Source of the DNA: VBAS01 sp035318985
GTDB taxonomy: Bacteria > Bacteroidota > Bacteroidia > Chitinophagales > Chitinophagaceae
NCBI GenBank assembly: GCA_035318985.1
Contig: DATHDP010000015.1
Coordinates: 12,581 to 76,580, forward strand
Reading direction: 5' to 3'
DNA length: 64,000 nt
Shown: positions 27,228 through 34,587 of the stretch, one piece after another
Layout: every line of letters begins with the position of its first letter
How positions within the stretch are numbered: position 1 is the stretch's first letter
Notes under the pieces: model-generated
What the model saw: only the letters and a program-made list of their open reading frames with translations
Databases searched by the model: none
Told to the model about the DNA's origin: nothing
Translations under genes and position numbers: made by a program

Positions 27228-27674
27228 TTAAGGATGTAAAGGAATATTGGCAAATGAACCGTTAAGCAACGTGGTATCTGAGGAAGCGTTTATAAGCTTC
27301 ATTGCGAAATTTCCGGATAACTTACTATTTGAATTTGAAGTTATGGTCACATTTCCTGCCGCGCCTGCCAAATCATAACCTCCATCATCAATGTAACGGA
27401 CCTTGTTTGTTGCTAATGAAACAGTATAGGAACCCGGGCTCAAAGATGTAAGATAGATGCTAATCCTGTAATCTCTTGGCAGAGCGGGGTCACTTGCTGC
27501 GATGTGATTTGGTCCTTTTCCTAAATCGACCTGGGTGATATATGCATTGGCGCTTGTTGCAGAATGTGAAGTGCTTTGATGTGTCCATGTAAAGCTCCAT
27601 TTGTCGTCATCCGAGGGCTTGTTACAAGACAATATAACAATTGCGAATAAAAAAAGTTTTATAGTTCTATTCAT
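27228..27674 (-). CDS. Small putative lipoprotein (148 aa)
   Basis: The start is taken at the ATG whose complement is 27672-27674, because it gives a lipoprotein signal (MNRTIKLFLFAIVILSC, lipidated Cys at 17); the frame is open 18 codons further upstream. The mature part is beta-rich and polar with no recognised domain (GAAGNVTITSNSNSKLSG). It lies 84 bases upstream of the Crp/Fnr gene start on the same strand, inside the segment bounded by the 58-base inverted repeats. Function unknown. Confidence 0.7.
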   Translation of the reverse strand: MNRTIKLFLFAIVILSCNKPSDDDKWSFTWTHQSTSHSATSANAYITQVDLGKGPNHIAASDPALPRDYRISIYLTSLSPGSYTVSLATNKVRYIDDGGYDLAGAAGNVTITSNSNSKLSGNFAMKLINASSDTTLLNGSFANIPLHP

Positions 27675-27782
27675 AAAGCTGTTTGTTAAAGCTAATAATG
27701 ATCTATGATGTTTTAAATAAATGGACAAATTAATTGACAGGTGTCAAACTTGAAACAATTTGAAGAGAAGACTGATCATTAT

Positions 27783-27940
27783 CCCCCGCTGGCGGGGGAA
27801 GTATTTCATCCTAAAACATTTCTCAATAAGGGGTGGATTAGCTGCCCAAATTATTTGAACATCCAATGTTATCTGGAATTCCAATCCACCCCCGCTTGAA
27901 ATTTTCTTTAATTCAATCATCCGGCCCCCGCCAGCGGGGG
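27783..27940. repeat. Palindromic MITE-like element containing the right member of the inverted pair
   Basis: The left arm begins CCCCCGCTGGCGGGGG (27783-27798) and ends GGGGTGGATT near 27839. The right arm begins AATCCACCCCC (27883) and ends CCCCCGCCAGCGGGGG (27925-27940). The two arms make a large imperfect palindrome of about 158 bases with no gene. The right arm is the inverted copy of 26074-26131 (55 of 58 positions). Confidence 0.75.
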
Positions 27941-27972
27941 ATAAAAGTTCCCCCGATAGAAAAAAGTAATTT

Positions 27973-28002
27973 AAAAAAAAGGCGGAGAGTTTTTTCTCCG
28001 CC
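27973..28002 (-). terminator. Minus-strand terminator without an obvious upstream gene
   Basis: On the minus strand GGCGGAGA … TCTCCGCC is followed by eight T. The nearest minus-strand gene upstream is the DUF4260 gene ending at 28866, with a plus-strand gene in between. It may end a short untranslated RNA or antisense read-through from that gene. Confidence 0.6.
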
Positions 28003-28296
28003 GCACACTTAGAGGTTCATGTTTCGATTAACTGCCAAATTGTTTCGTTCCAATCATTATGAATAATCCTGTCTTTACCCTCAGGTGAATTCTATTGCTT
28101 AATGTTTCATAAGGTTTATGATCTTACTATGATGTATGTAAATTTTGGTAAGGATGAAATAACAAATGCTGTGCTAATTATTGCGTAGCCATTAAATTCG
28201 TATTATTACTATAATTTGTTTTAAAAACTGTGGACATTAGTCCTCGTTATCATTCAGACGAACCAATTTGATTAATAACTTTTCAAAGCCACCAAT
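28003..28296. other. Intergenic region upstream of the 187-aa secreted protein gene
   Basis: 294 AT-rich bases. No open frame of note. The TTTG at 28215 could be a -33 element, but the expected TAnnTTTG is not present 20 bases later. The region may give rise to a minus-strand RNA that ends at the terminator at 27973; nothing in the sequence proves it. Confidence 0.3.
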
Positions 28297-28860
28297 ATGA
28301 AAAAGCTTTTTTCTATTATTATTATTTTTCCTTTACTAAGTTTTCAATCTTATGATGATTGCGGAACCTACCGATGGGATTATAAAATTCTTGTTGATGC
28401 TACAGGATGGCCGCTGTTGAATATCACCGCTAAGAGTAAGACAGTACCGGGATTAAATGATCTTACCCGCCCTGCGGTACTTGGCAAACAAAGAACTCCC
28501 TATGAAAAATGGAAAGTAAAAGTAACCGCCTGGTTAGTGATGTCAGGAAGTGAAGGGGACAGAGATTATCATCTTGTACTGACCAATACTGGCCGAACTG
28601 ACTCACTTATTGCAGAGATCCCTGATCCCACCTGCTCAAAGCTTACGCATTTTCCAGCATTACGTGAAAAGTATGAAAATGCCAGAACCTTTGTTGATGG
28701 AGAAACAGGGGTTCCTGGTTCATCGGTTGAAGAACTTGCAACTCCTAAGAAAGTTATTGTGACGGGGTTTTTATTTTTTGATATAAAAGCACATGGAAAT
28801 GGACATGCAAAGAATGGGATCGAAATACATCCTATAACGGAGATCAGGCTGGCGAATTGA
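28297..28860 (+). CDS. Secreted protein of unknown function (187 aa)
   Basis: A signal peptide (MKKLFSIIIIFPLLSFQS) is followed by a compact domain with segments DYKILVDATGWPLLNITAK, WKVKVTAWLVMSGSEGDRDY and HLVLTNTGRTDSLIAEIPDP, and the C-terminal HGNGHAKNGIEIHPITEI. The last segment is a recurrent ending of a family of small exported proteins found in several phyla, possibly of OB/nuclease-like fold. It is convergent with the DUF4260 gene, 5 bases away. No enzyme activity can be claimed. Confidence 0.75.
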   Translation: MKKLFSIIIIFPLLSFQSYDDCGTYRWDYKILVDATGWPLLNITAKSKTVPGLNDLTRPAVLGKQRTPYEKWKVKVTAWLVMSGSEGDRDYHLVLTNTGRTDSLIAEIPDPTCSKLTHFPALREKYENARTFVDGETGVPGSSVEELATPKKVIVTGFLFFDIKAHGNGHAKNGIEIHPITEIRLAN

Positions 28861-28865
28861 ATAAT

Positions 28866-29219
28866 CTATTTCTTATCAAGCGAACCTAAGTGAGTGTATT
28901 TAAAACCTTCTTTTAATTTCAATCCATATCCCAACACCCTGTCTATCGACGAGTGTCCAAATAAAATGATGCCTGCCAGTTGTATCGTGGTATCCGGGAT
29001 AAGCCATCCTAAAACGAAAACAACAATAGCAATTCCTTTATGATGAAACAGATTGTACATGAAGGCGCCTATTTTATTACCACCAGCATAACCGATCATG
29101 CTTATGTCCGGTCCAAAAAGAAGCAATAAATAATACCACCATTCTGCTTTTAATAAATAGAGAGCTACTATACAAAGGCCGAACATTGCCAGTTCTTCGA
29201 GCTTGAGTATATTTTTCAC
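28866..29219 (-). CDS. DUF4260 family small membrane protein
   Basis: A 117-residue protein with hydrophobic segments at about 8-24, 26-42, 62-78 and 80-92. The family signature is seen in FGPDISMIGYAGG, YNLFHHKGIA and GHSSIDRVLGYGLK, ending in FKYTHLGSL. The family is widespread and its function is unknown. It forms a single-gene unit convergent with the preceding secreted-protein gene. Confidence 0.88.
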   Translation of the reverse strand: MKNILKLEELAMFGLCIVALYLLKAEWWYYLLLLFGPDISMIGYAGGNKIGAFMYNLFHHKGIAIVVFVLGWLIPDTTIQLAGIILFGHSSIDRVLGYGLKLKEGFKYTHLGSLDKK

Positions 29220-29368
29220 AATAGAGTTTTAAGTGGGACTAATATAAAGTCTTTATAGGATCAACGTCCTTTATTTTCTCCTCTATTGAAAATCCTTCGA
29301 CCGGCACTGGGAGAATGACTCGATGTTATAAATAAAAATGTTGGTTAGACAACCAATATTGACCGGGG

Positions 29369-29390
29369 CAATACCCCATTTGGGCTATTG
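29369..29390. promoter_or_regulatory. CCC-N-GGG palindrome, copy A
   Basis: CAATACCCC-ATTT-GGGCTATTG, a near-perfect palindrome (one mismatched pair) 74 bases upstream of the gene at 29465. Related palindromes lie upstream of the genes at 32124, 33592, 48412 and, weakly, 51880. Confidence 0.4.
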
Positions 29391-29464
29391 TTTGATCTTA
29401 CGAACTCCTGTATCTTTTGATATCATTCGATCCACAAAAGTTAAGCTCTATTAATCCTCATATA

Positions 29465-30661
29465 ATGATCCAGATTTTTATAAATCGTACAGCCGTTCAA
29501 GCTTTCTGTTTTAGCATAGCCGTTTTATTTTGGAAAGGTGATCATCAGCTGCGAACCAGCGTCAAGCTTTCTGTTTTTAACGATCAACCATCTGCAGAAA
29601 TATTTCGCCCGGCAAGCATTAAAAATTTTTTTCCTGATACGGTAAACCTACCTAACATGGCTACAGTTGAACAAAAAATTCGTCAACTGAAAATACTGGG
29701 AACCCCCAGTGCCTATGAATTATTTTACCAGTTAAACCCAGGATTAAAACAGGGCAAATATATCAGCGAATCTTTAATCAAGACACCCAGCATGCCTGTA
29801 TTAATGGACATGGAGATAAATGATTTCTACTCCCAATTTGAAAGGGATACCAAAAAAGATGAGGAGTTGCAGAAAGTATTAGCAGATTCCATCAGGTATT
29901 GTCTGAGCATCTTTGAAGACATGCTGTATGGAGGAGGTCGTGTCACATTTACGAAGCAGGATGATCGTGACAGGATCCAAAGGCTTGGGGGTTACATGTA
30001 CAGTGATCTACGCATGCTAGTGAATGAAGATGTTGCCCGTGTCAAGGCGATCGAGCTTATAAAACTTCTAAATGGATGTTATATAATTTTTGACGGGTGT
30101 AAGCAAAAACGTACGATGACTCCCGAAGATGTAAATACCGTTTACTATATCGGAAGACAAGTTTCTTATATTATTAATTCAGAAAACCTTCGACGATATT
30201 ATTCCGAAAGCGAAATGGATGGCAACCTTCCAAAAAGTCCCTACCAGGGTCATGGACCGTTTCATCAACCGGGTGACATTGGCAAATCTTCAACATTTGC
30301 AATTGGGGGACTCAAGCCTTTTAGCGTTGCTATATACCTATCAAAAAACGGAAAAGTTATTTCAGATGGACCTGATGTTAAGAAACGATACAGAGTTATG
30401 TGTTATCCTCCTGCATTAATAGGATTTGAGCCAACCCGCAGAGATTGTGACTCACCTGCCACATTCGCTTATATTACTCTATCCAAGGCTCCCTATGCAT
30501 TTTGCGTTGTTGATCTGCGGACGGGCAAAAAAATGAAGTTCGTGAAAGATAATAAGGAAAATGAGATCATTAGTACAGAAACAGCTTTCGATATCATTAT
30601 CAACCAACGGCCAACTCTTCCCCCTCTTTTTCAAATTGCACTTTACATTAAAGAAGATTAA
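29465..30661 (+). CDS. Exported protein of unknown function with a LysM-like stretch (398 aa)
   Basis: Start at the ATG at 29465 (MIQIFINRTAVQAFCFSIAV); a TTG 48 bases earlier also opens the frame. The N-terminus is hydrophobic and signal-like. Residues about 60-105 (LKILGTPSAYELFYQLNPGL … TPSMPVLM) look like a degenerate LysM or spore-coat-type repeat. The central part is helical; the C-terminal third (FAIGGLKPFSVAIYLSK, RYRVMCYPPALIG, KAPYAFCVVDLRTGKKM) is beta-rich. No family is recognised. The next gene starts 8 bases later, so the two are a unit. A palindrome of the CCC-GGGGTATT type lies upstream. Confidence 0.7.
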   Translation: MIQIFINRTAVQAFCFSIAVLFWKGDHQLRTSVKLSVFNDQPSAEIFRPASIKNFFPDTVNLPNMATVEQKIRQLKILGTPSAYELFYQLNPGLKQGKYISESLIKTPSMPVLMDMEINDFYSQFERDTKKDEELQKVLADSIRYCLSIFEDMLYGGGRVTFTKQDDRDRIQRLGGYMYSDLRMLVNEDVARVKAIELIKLLNGCYIIFDGCKQKRTMTPEDVNTVYYIGRQVSYIINSENLRRYYSESEMDGNLPKSPYQGHGPFHQPGDIGKSSTFAIGGLKPFSVAIYLSKNGKVISDGPDVKKRYRVMCYPPALIGFEPTRRDCDSPATFAYITLSKAPYAFCVVDLRTGKKMKFVKDNKENEIISTETAFDIIINQRPTLPPLFQIALYIKED

Positions 30662-30669
30662 TTAAACAT

Positions 30670-31284
30670 ATGATCAGTGTTCTAAAATACCGCGTGATCT
30701 TTATCACATTATTGTTTGCAATTTTTGGCCAGGCACTAACACGTTTGCTGGAGGTGGATGAAATGAAAACTTATTATCAATCACTTGCTCCTTTACTGGC
30801 TTTGGCGGTTAGTCTTTTATTAGCTTTTATCATCAAAGGCAGGTGGACACAGAAGAGCAGGAATATTTTGAAAATAGCTGCATCGGTCCTGTTTGTATTC
30901 TTGTTGATAGGAGTGTTCATGTATACAAGACTATTTTTAAAAGCAACATTTCAATTCCGGGACGAAAAGGGCAATGTGGCGTATTATGTGAAAGGAGATG
31001 CTAAATCCTATACCCAACAGGCCATTGAATTCAGAAAAAATAACCCCAATCTTTCATCAGATTCAGAAATGATCCGGATGGGTTTTGAAGGCCCGCATAA
31101 TAAACGGTATGCATGGACGGAAGATTCTATAAGCGATAATATACTTTGGCTGATCACAGGATATTGTTTGGTTGTTTTACTTTTTGCAGGCTTAGTATCG
31201 TTGTTAACAGAAATACTTTCCTTGAGGTATTCAAGTAAGAAAACAATTCCTAAGAAGAAAAAAACAGAAGTTATAAATGCATAG
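30670..31284 (+). CDS. Membrane protein of unknown function (204 aa)
   Basis: Hydrophobic helices lie at about 8-25, 40-56, 67-88 and 158-182. Between the third and fourth is a polar stretch of about 70 residues with FRDEKGNVAYYVKGDAKSY and SDSEMIRMGFEGPHNKRYAW. The tail is a Lys-rich segment (KKTIPKKKKTE). The layout recalls membrane modules attached to CHAT or caspase-type conflict-system proteins, where a similar 'KG … W' exoplasmic loop occurs; I hold this loosely. The gene is coupled to the preceding exported protein by 8-base spacing. Confidence 0.65.
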   Translation: MISVLKYRVIFITLLFAIFGQALTRLLEVDEMKTYYQSLAPLLALAVSLLLAFIIKGRWTQKSRNILKIAASVLFVFLLIGVFMYTRLFLKATFQFRDEKGNVAYYVKGDAKSYTQQAIEFRKNNPNLSSDSEMIRMGFEGPHNKRYAWTEDSISDNILWLITGYCLVVLLFAGLVSLLTEILSLRYSSKKTIPKKKKTEVINA

Positions 31285-31361
31285 AAACATTTATGCCCGG
31301 TAAGTTGGGTAGACGATGTGTTTCTTTAATACTATTTCATTTAAAACCAAAGGAGGTTACT

Positions 31362-31538
31362 ATGTCTGATGACTTAACAAAAAGAGGACCGCAGGATGCA
31401 AGTAAAGTTAATATTCATGAAGCATGGGAGGTGATTTGGTGGTGCGCCAAGTTTAACTGTACCAGAGAGCAACTTATTGCAGCTGTAAATGCGGTTGGTG
31501 TTTCTGCTGACGCGGTTAGAAAGCATTTAGGGAAATAA
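31362..31538 (+). CDS. DUF3606 domain protein (58 aa)
   Basis: MSDDLTKRGPQDASKVNIHE with AWEVIWWCAKFNCTREQLI and AVNAVGVSADAVRKHLGK matches the whole DUF3606 domain, a short helical cytosolic protein of unknown role found in many phyla. The start is fixed by a strong Shine-Dalgarno sequence AAAGGAGG (31349-31356), which is unusual in Bacteroidota. The frame is open further upstream but that part is not protein-like. An R element follows. Confidence 0.9.
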   Translation: MSDDLTKRGPQDASKVNIHEAWEVIWWCAKFNCTREQLIAAVNAVGVSADAVRKHLGK

Positions 31539-31620
31539 ACTATAGCATTGTTTTGATTTGAAAATGACCTTAGTTGCAAACTCAGGGCAACTATTAAGAT
31601 TTTTTATTTTGATATGAGTT

Positions 31621-31878
31621 TTCTTTTCTTTTTCCCTTGATGGAAAAAGAAACAAAAAGATCAAGCCCGGCCCGATGCTCTCCCTCCTACGTCGGGACAG
31701 GCTGTGGCCGGGCAGGCCAGGCACATGAGAGTCATTGTGATTTATTTTTTCCTTTTTATAGAAGTGATTTGTTGAAGAGGTTGCTTCGTGATTTTAGTAA
31801 ACCCCGCAGGCGCTGTACCGATGGCTGAGAGATTTTTATTTAAAATGTTTTTAGATTGGCCATCGGGAAGGCGCTGGA
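31621..31878 (+). repeat. R element copy 2
   Basis: Same layout as copy 1: hairpin 1 TCTTTTTCC/GGAAAAAGA; hairpin 2 with new arms CCCGGCC/GGCCGGG (31666-31672, 31706-31712); hairpin 3 with new arms CCGATGGC/GCCATCGG (31818-31825, 31859-31866), bracketed by GGCGCTG at 31809 and 31870. The connecting sequences match copy 1. Apparent small frames inside are by-products of the repeat. Confidence 0.85.
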
Positions 31879-31933
31879 ATAACTCCTATGATAAATTGTT
31901 GTTCAATCAACGAATACTAACATTTTTATCTCG

Positions 31934-31955
31934 TATATCCCGCAAAGGAGGTATT
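31934..31955. promoter_or_regulatory. CCC-N-GGGGTATT motif, copy B
   Basis: TATATCCC-GCAAAG-GAGGTATT followed by GGCTTT, 168 bases upstream of the gene at 32124. The rest of 31879-32123 is AT rich and shows nothing else. Confidence 0.3.
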
Positions 31956-32123
31956 GGCTTTATTCTGTAACGCATTTATCTTTCAATATCGTTTTCCATT
32001 AAAATTACCAATCCTTCTTATTCTTTAAAATTTCAAAAATTATTAATTGAAAAAGAAGTAATACTTCCCGGCTTACTATTGATTTGTTTTTGTACAGTTA
32101 AAAATCAATCAAAAATTTTAATT

Positions 32124-33293
32124 ATGAAAACAATAATGGGTTTCAAAAAATTGCTTCTGACTCTTTCTGTACTTTTTTATCTTGAAACAATTGGACAATA
32201 CCCCGCTGCGCAGGGGCCTCCGGGTGTAACACCGGGACCGGAAAAAGTGCGGGAACTTCCAGCTTCGGTTTTTACAGAAACAATTAAAACTATTTTAAGG
32301 GACTCAATAATTCCTATGGTTAATGCAGCGATCAGGGAAGAAGGACCGCCCGTTAAGGTCGTTGTAAGCTCCACGCTTCAGCCAGGTACACCACGTATGA
32401 CCGTAACCAAAAATACAAACCGGCCTAATCAAAAAATTATTGAGATCCCCTGCAAACTTGATTATAAACTTGATATCAACGGTTTTCCCGACAGGCACAT
32501 TTACCAAAATGTTGTTATCAACATCTTTTGCGAGGACTGGTACACTTATGCAGACGGCAAAGCAAACGTTCGGATTGTTGCAGACAAGGCATTCCTGGGA
32601 GGTCCATCATTTAACGAGCAAGCTATTAATTTTTTCCTGGGAAACTGGCTCACTCCTTTAATAGATAATAGCATAAGATCGAACTTACCTGATAAATTCA
32701 GTAGAAAACTATCACTCGAAGGCTTGCAGGATAAGTGTAATTGTTTGGGTCTCCATAAATATTCATCGACGGACTATTGGATACAATGGCAATATAAAAA
32801 TCCTCCGGCCAGAGAATCAATTCCGGGCGACGCTACCAATTTTAATACTATTACTGTAAAAATTGACAGTATCAGGCGGTTAAATGCCAGGAATTTTGAA
32901 ACCGGAGAAGTTCTATATGAGCCTTCAGAAGACATAAACATTTTATTGTATGCAAACCATGGCGTTCAGACCCTGGATGTAAATTCAATAAGAGAAGGTG
33001 AGTCGAGAAAGTTACCCGCAAATAATATTACGATCCCAAAGCCTAAAGCTGATGGCTCGCTTATACTTATTGCAAATATTTCGCAAAAAAATAATAGATC
33101 AGACTCAAAGTTTATTACGTTTTATTCACGGCAGAATTTTGGAAATGGTTCCCGTAAATTGATCGTTCGAAAATCATTTTATGCAAAACCAGTAAAACTG
33201 CCAGGTGGCGGTATGTCCAAACCTCAAAAAATGTTCAGGGAAGCTTACGAGTTGATTATTTCAATAAACACTCATATTCCTGTTGCACACTGA
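32124..33293 (+). CDS. Exported protein of unknown function (389 aa)
   Basis: Start at the ATG at 32124 with signal peptide MKTIMGFKKLLLTLSVLFYL; the frame opens 15 codons earlier. The N-terminal mature part is Pro-rich (AAQGPPGVTPGPEKVRELP). The central part (IEIPCKLDYKLDINGFP, FLGNWLTPLIDNSIRSNLP) has a Cys-containing beta/helix pattern, with a later Cys pair in DKCNCLGL. The C-terminal part is beta-rich. I recognise no family. It stands alone between repeats, upstream of R copy 3, and may belong to the same accessory set as the genes at 29465, 33592 and 48412. Confidence 0.65.
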   Translation: MKTIMGFKKLLLTLSVLFYLETIGQYPAAQGPPGVTPGPEKVRELPASVFTETIKTILRDSIIPMVNAAIREEGPPVKVVVSSTLQPGTPRMTVTKNTNRPNQKIIEIPCKLDYKLDINGFPDRHIYQNVVINIFCEDWYTYADGKANVRIVADKAFLGGPSFNEQAINFFLGNWLTPLIDNSIRSNLPDKFSRKLSLEGLQDKCNCLGLHKYSSTDYWIQWQYKNPPARESIPGDATNFNTITVKIDSIRRLNARNFETGEVLYEPSEDINILLYANHGVQTLDVNSIREGESRKLPANNITIPKPKADGSLILIANISQKNNRSDSKFITFYSRQNFGNGSRKLIVRKSFYAKPVKLPGGGMSKPQKMFREAYELIISINTHIPVAH

Positions 33294-33297
33294 GCCT

Positions 33298-33403
33298 GAT
33301 CCGATGCTTCGTGATTTTAGTAAACTCCTGAGGCGCTGTCCCGATGGCTTAGAGATTTTTAATTTGAAATGATTTTGGATTGGCCATCGGAAAGGCGCTG
33401 GAG
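33298..33403 (+). repeat. R element copy 3 (3' hairpin only)
   Basis: Only the last hairpin module is present: TCGTGATTTTAGTAAAC, then GGCGCTG (33332), CCGATGGC/GCCATCGG (33341-33348, 33383-33390) and GGCGCTG (33394). The arms equal those of copy 2. It begins 4 bases after the stop of the preceding gene. Confidence 0.8.
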
Positions 33404-33434
33404 AATTTCTTTAGACACCGCAGGTGGAAGAAAT

Positions 33435-33480
33435 GATTTTTGAAAAGTTACGATAGGGAGACCCCGGCGGGACTTAAATT
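33435..33480 (+). repeat. T repeat copy 1
   Basis: Matches 34017-34063 and 36661-36705 (core: ATTTTGAAAAGTTGCTATA, GACC and GGGACTGAAATT). It leads directly into motif C. Confidence 0.6.
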
Positions 33481-33497
33481 ACTCCGAAAGGGGTATT
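33477..33497. promoter_or_regulatory. CCC-N-GGGGTATT motif, copy C
   Basis: AATTACTCC-GAAA-GGGGTATT followed by GACTT, 94 bases upstream of the 108-residue protein gene. Confidence 0.35.
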
Positions 33498-33591
33498 GAC
33501 TTCTGCCAGTATATTATTGACATTTAGTATTCTTCTTTCCTCTATGACTACTTCCAAATATATTTTCAATTATAATTAAAAAGGAGGAATT

Positions 33592-33918
33592 ATGGTCGTG
33601 TCAAAAGAAATCGGCAAGTATGAGTTACTTCTGATAACTAATTATAATGTCAATCCAAATCAAATTGCATTTGTGTATTTCCATGATCCCAGTGAGGCAT
33701 ACCTGGGGTATGCAGGGATTATCAAGACCGGAGCACCGTTGCCCCCTAATGTGCAGTTTGCAAATGGCATTCTCAACATATACTTTCATGAAATCCTTTT
33801 AAGCCCAATGCTGGACACTCTTCGTAACGAAAAGCCAGTATTTGTCAAATTCAACACAGATCTGAAATGGGGATCAGTTGGAACGGGTAAAGAACCTACT
33901 GGTGAACAGGAAACATAA
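33592..33918 (+). CDS. Small protein of unknown function (108 aa)
   Basis: A soluble, beta-rich product (KYELLLITNYNVNPNQIAFV, YLGYAGIIKTGAPLPPN, VFVKFNTDLKWGSVG) with no signal or membrane segment. The start is fixed by a strong Shine-Dalgarno AAGGAGG (33581-33587) 4 bases before the ATG. It is an isolated gene between T repeats in the accessory region. No family recognised. Confidence 0.6.
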   Translation: MVVSKEIGKYELLLITNYNVNPNQIAFVYFHDPSEAYLGYAGIIKTGAPLPPNVQFANGILNIYFHEILLSPMLDTLRNEKPVFVKFNTDLKWGSVGTGKEPTGEQET

Positions 33919-34016
33919 AGAGTCTGAATTTATAGTGCCAGTGTATCGACAACTATGAGTAACCTCAGAATAGCGTTGAGTACTCTTATACCCGGGTCTC
34001 GCTTTAACTTTCATAG

Positions 34017-34063
34017 ATTTTGAAAAGTTGCTATAGCGAAGACCTCTACGGGACTGAAATTAT
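34017..34063 (+). repeat. T repeat copy 2
   Basis: Best-preserved member of the T family. It is followed by ACAAATCGTGGTTTTCCTAT, of which a relative is seen at 26158-26175. It lies between the 108-residue and DUF5763 genes. Confidence 0.6.
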
Positions 34064-34142
34064 TAAGATACAAATCGTGGTTTTCCTATACGAGAGGGGC
34101 CGAAAAAAGTTTCTATTTTTACATGCCTAAAGCTATCGCGTG

Positions 34143-34478
34143 ATGCCACCTATTTATGCTTTTATTGTCAGCCTTCTCTTGCTATTCAGTGATAGCCACT
34201 ATAAAAAAGAAATCAGACCGATTGCAGCAACATGTTATGGTTATACACCATGTACAGCGTGCAGCAGTTGTAATTATTGCAAATATTGTAATGCAGGGGG
34301 TACCTGTGGAATATGTCGGCCTAAACAAACCCCTGTGAAAAAAGATACAGTGAGATCAGTTCCTGTTTATACACCCAAACAAACGTTTTCATCGCAGTGC
34401 AGGGCAATAACAAAGAAAGGTACGAGGTGCAGCCGGAGTTCGAGATCGAATGGATATTGCTGGCAGCATGGGGGATAA
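34143..34478 (+). CDS. Cys-rich exported protein with DUF5763-type C-terminus (111 aa)
   Basis: The ATG at 34143 is preferred over the GTG just before it. A short hydrophobic N-terminus (PPIYAFIVSLLLLFSDS) is followed by a Cys cluster (CTACSSCNYCKYC, then CGICRP). The C-terminus SQCRAITKKGTRCSRSSRS with GYCWQHGG is the small Cys/His zinc-binding module called DUF5763, often seen as a tail on other proteins and on phage or mobile-element proteins. The gene lies 109 bases upstream of the deaminase gene on the same strand. Role unknown. Confidence 0.75.
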   Translation: MPPIYAFIVSLLLLFSDSHYKKEIRPIAATCYGYTPCTACSSCNYCKYCNAGGTCGICRPKQTPVKKDTVRSVPVYTPKQTFSSQCRAITKKGTRCSRSSRSNGYCWQHGG

Positions 34479-34524
34479 AATAAAACGAACCAAACAATCA
34501 TAACCATCCTTCCCACACCAAACA

Positions 34525-34575
34525 ATGAAACAGGCAAAAGAAAATGACGAAATGAATTTGGTGTTCAAGGAGTAA
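34525..34575 (+). other. Very short frame (16 codons) in the leader of the deaminase gene
   Basis: ATG at 34525 to TAA at 34573, encoding MKQAKENDEMNLVFKE, lies 12 bases upstream of the deaminase start. It may be a leader peptide or chance. In the related Vibrio AvcID system an RNA inhibitor (AvcI) is made just upstream of the deaminase gene, so this leader is the place to look for one; no clear RNA structure is visible. Confidence 0.2.
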
Positions 34576-34587
34576 CCTAATCAATTT

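Noticed and set aside
31637..31970. Two short plus-strand frames (63 and 60 codons)
   Set aside because: Both lie inside R element copy 2 and follow its hairpins; the same peptide-like strings would appear at every copy.
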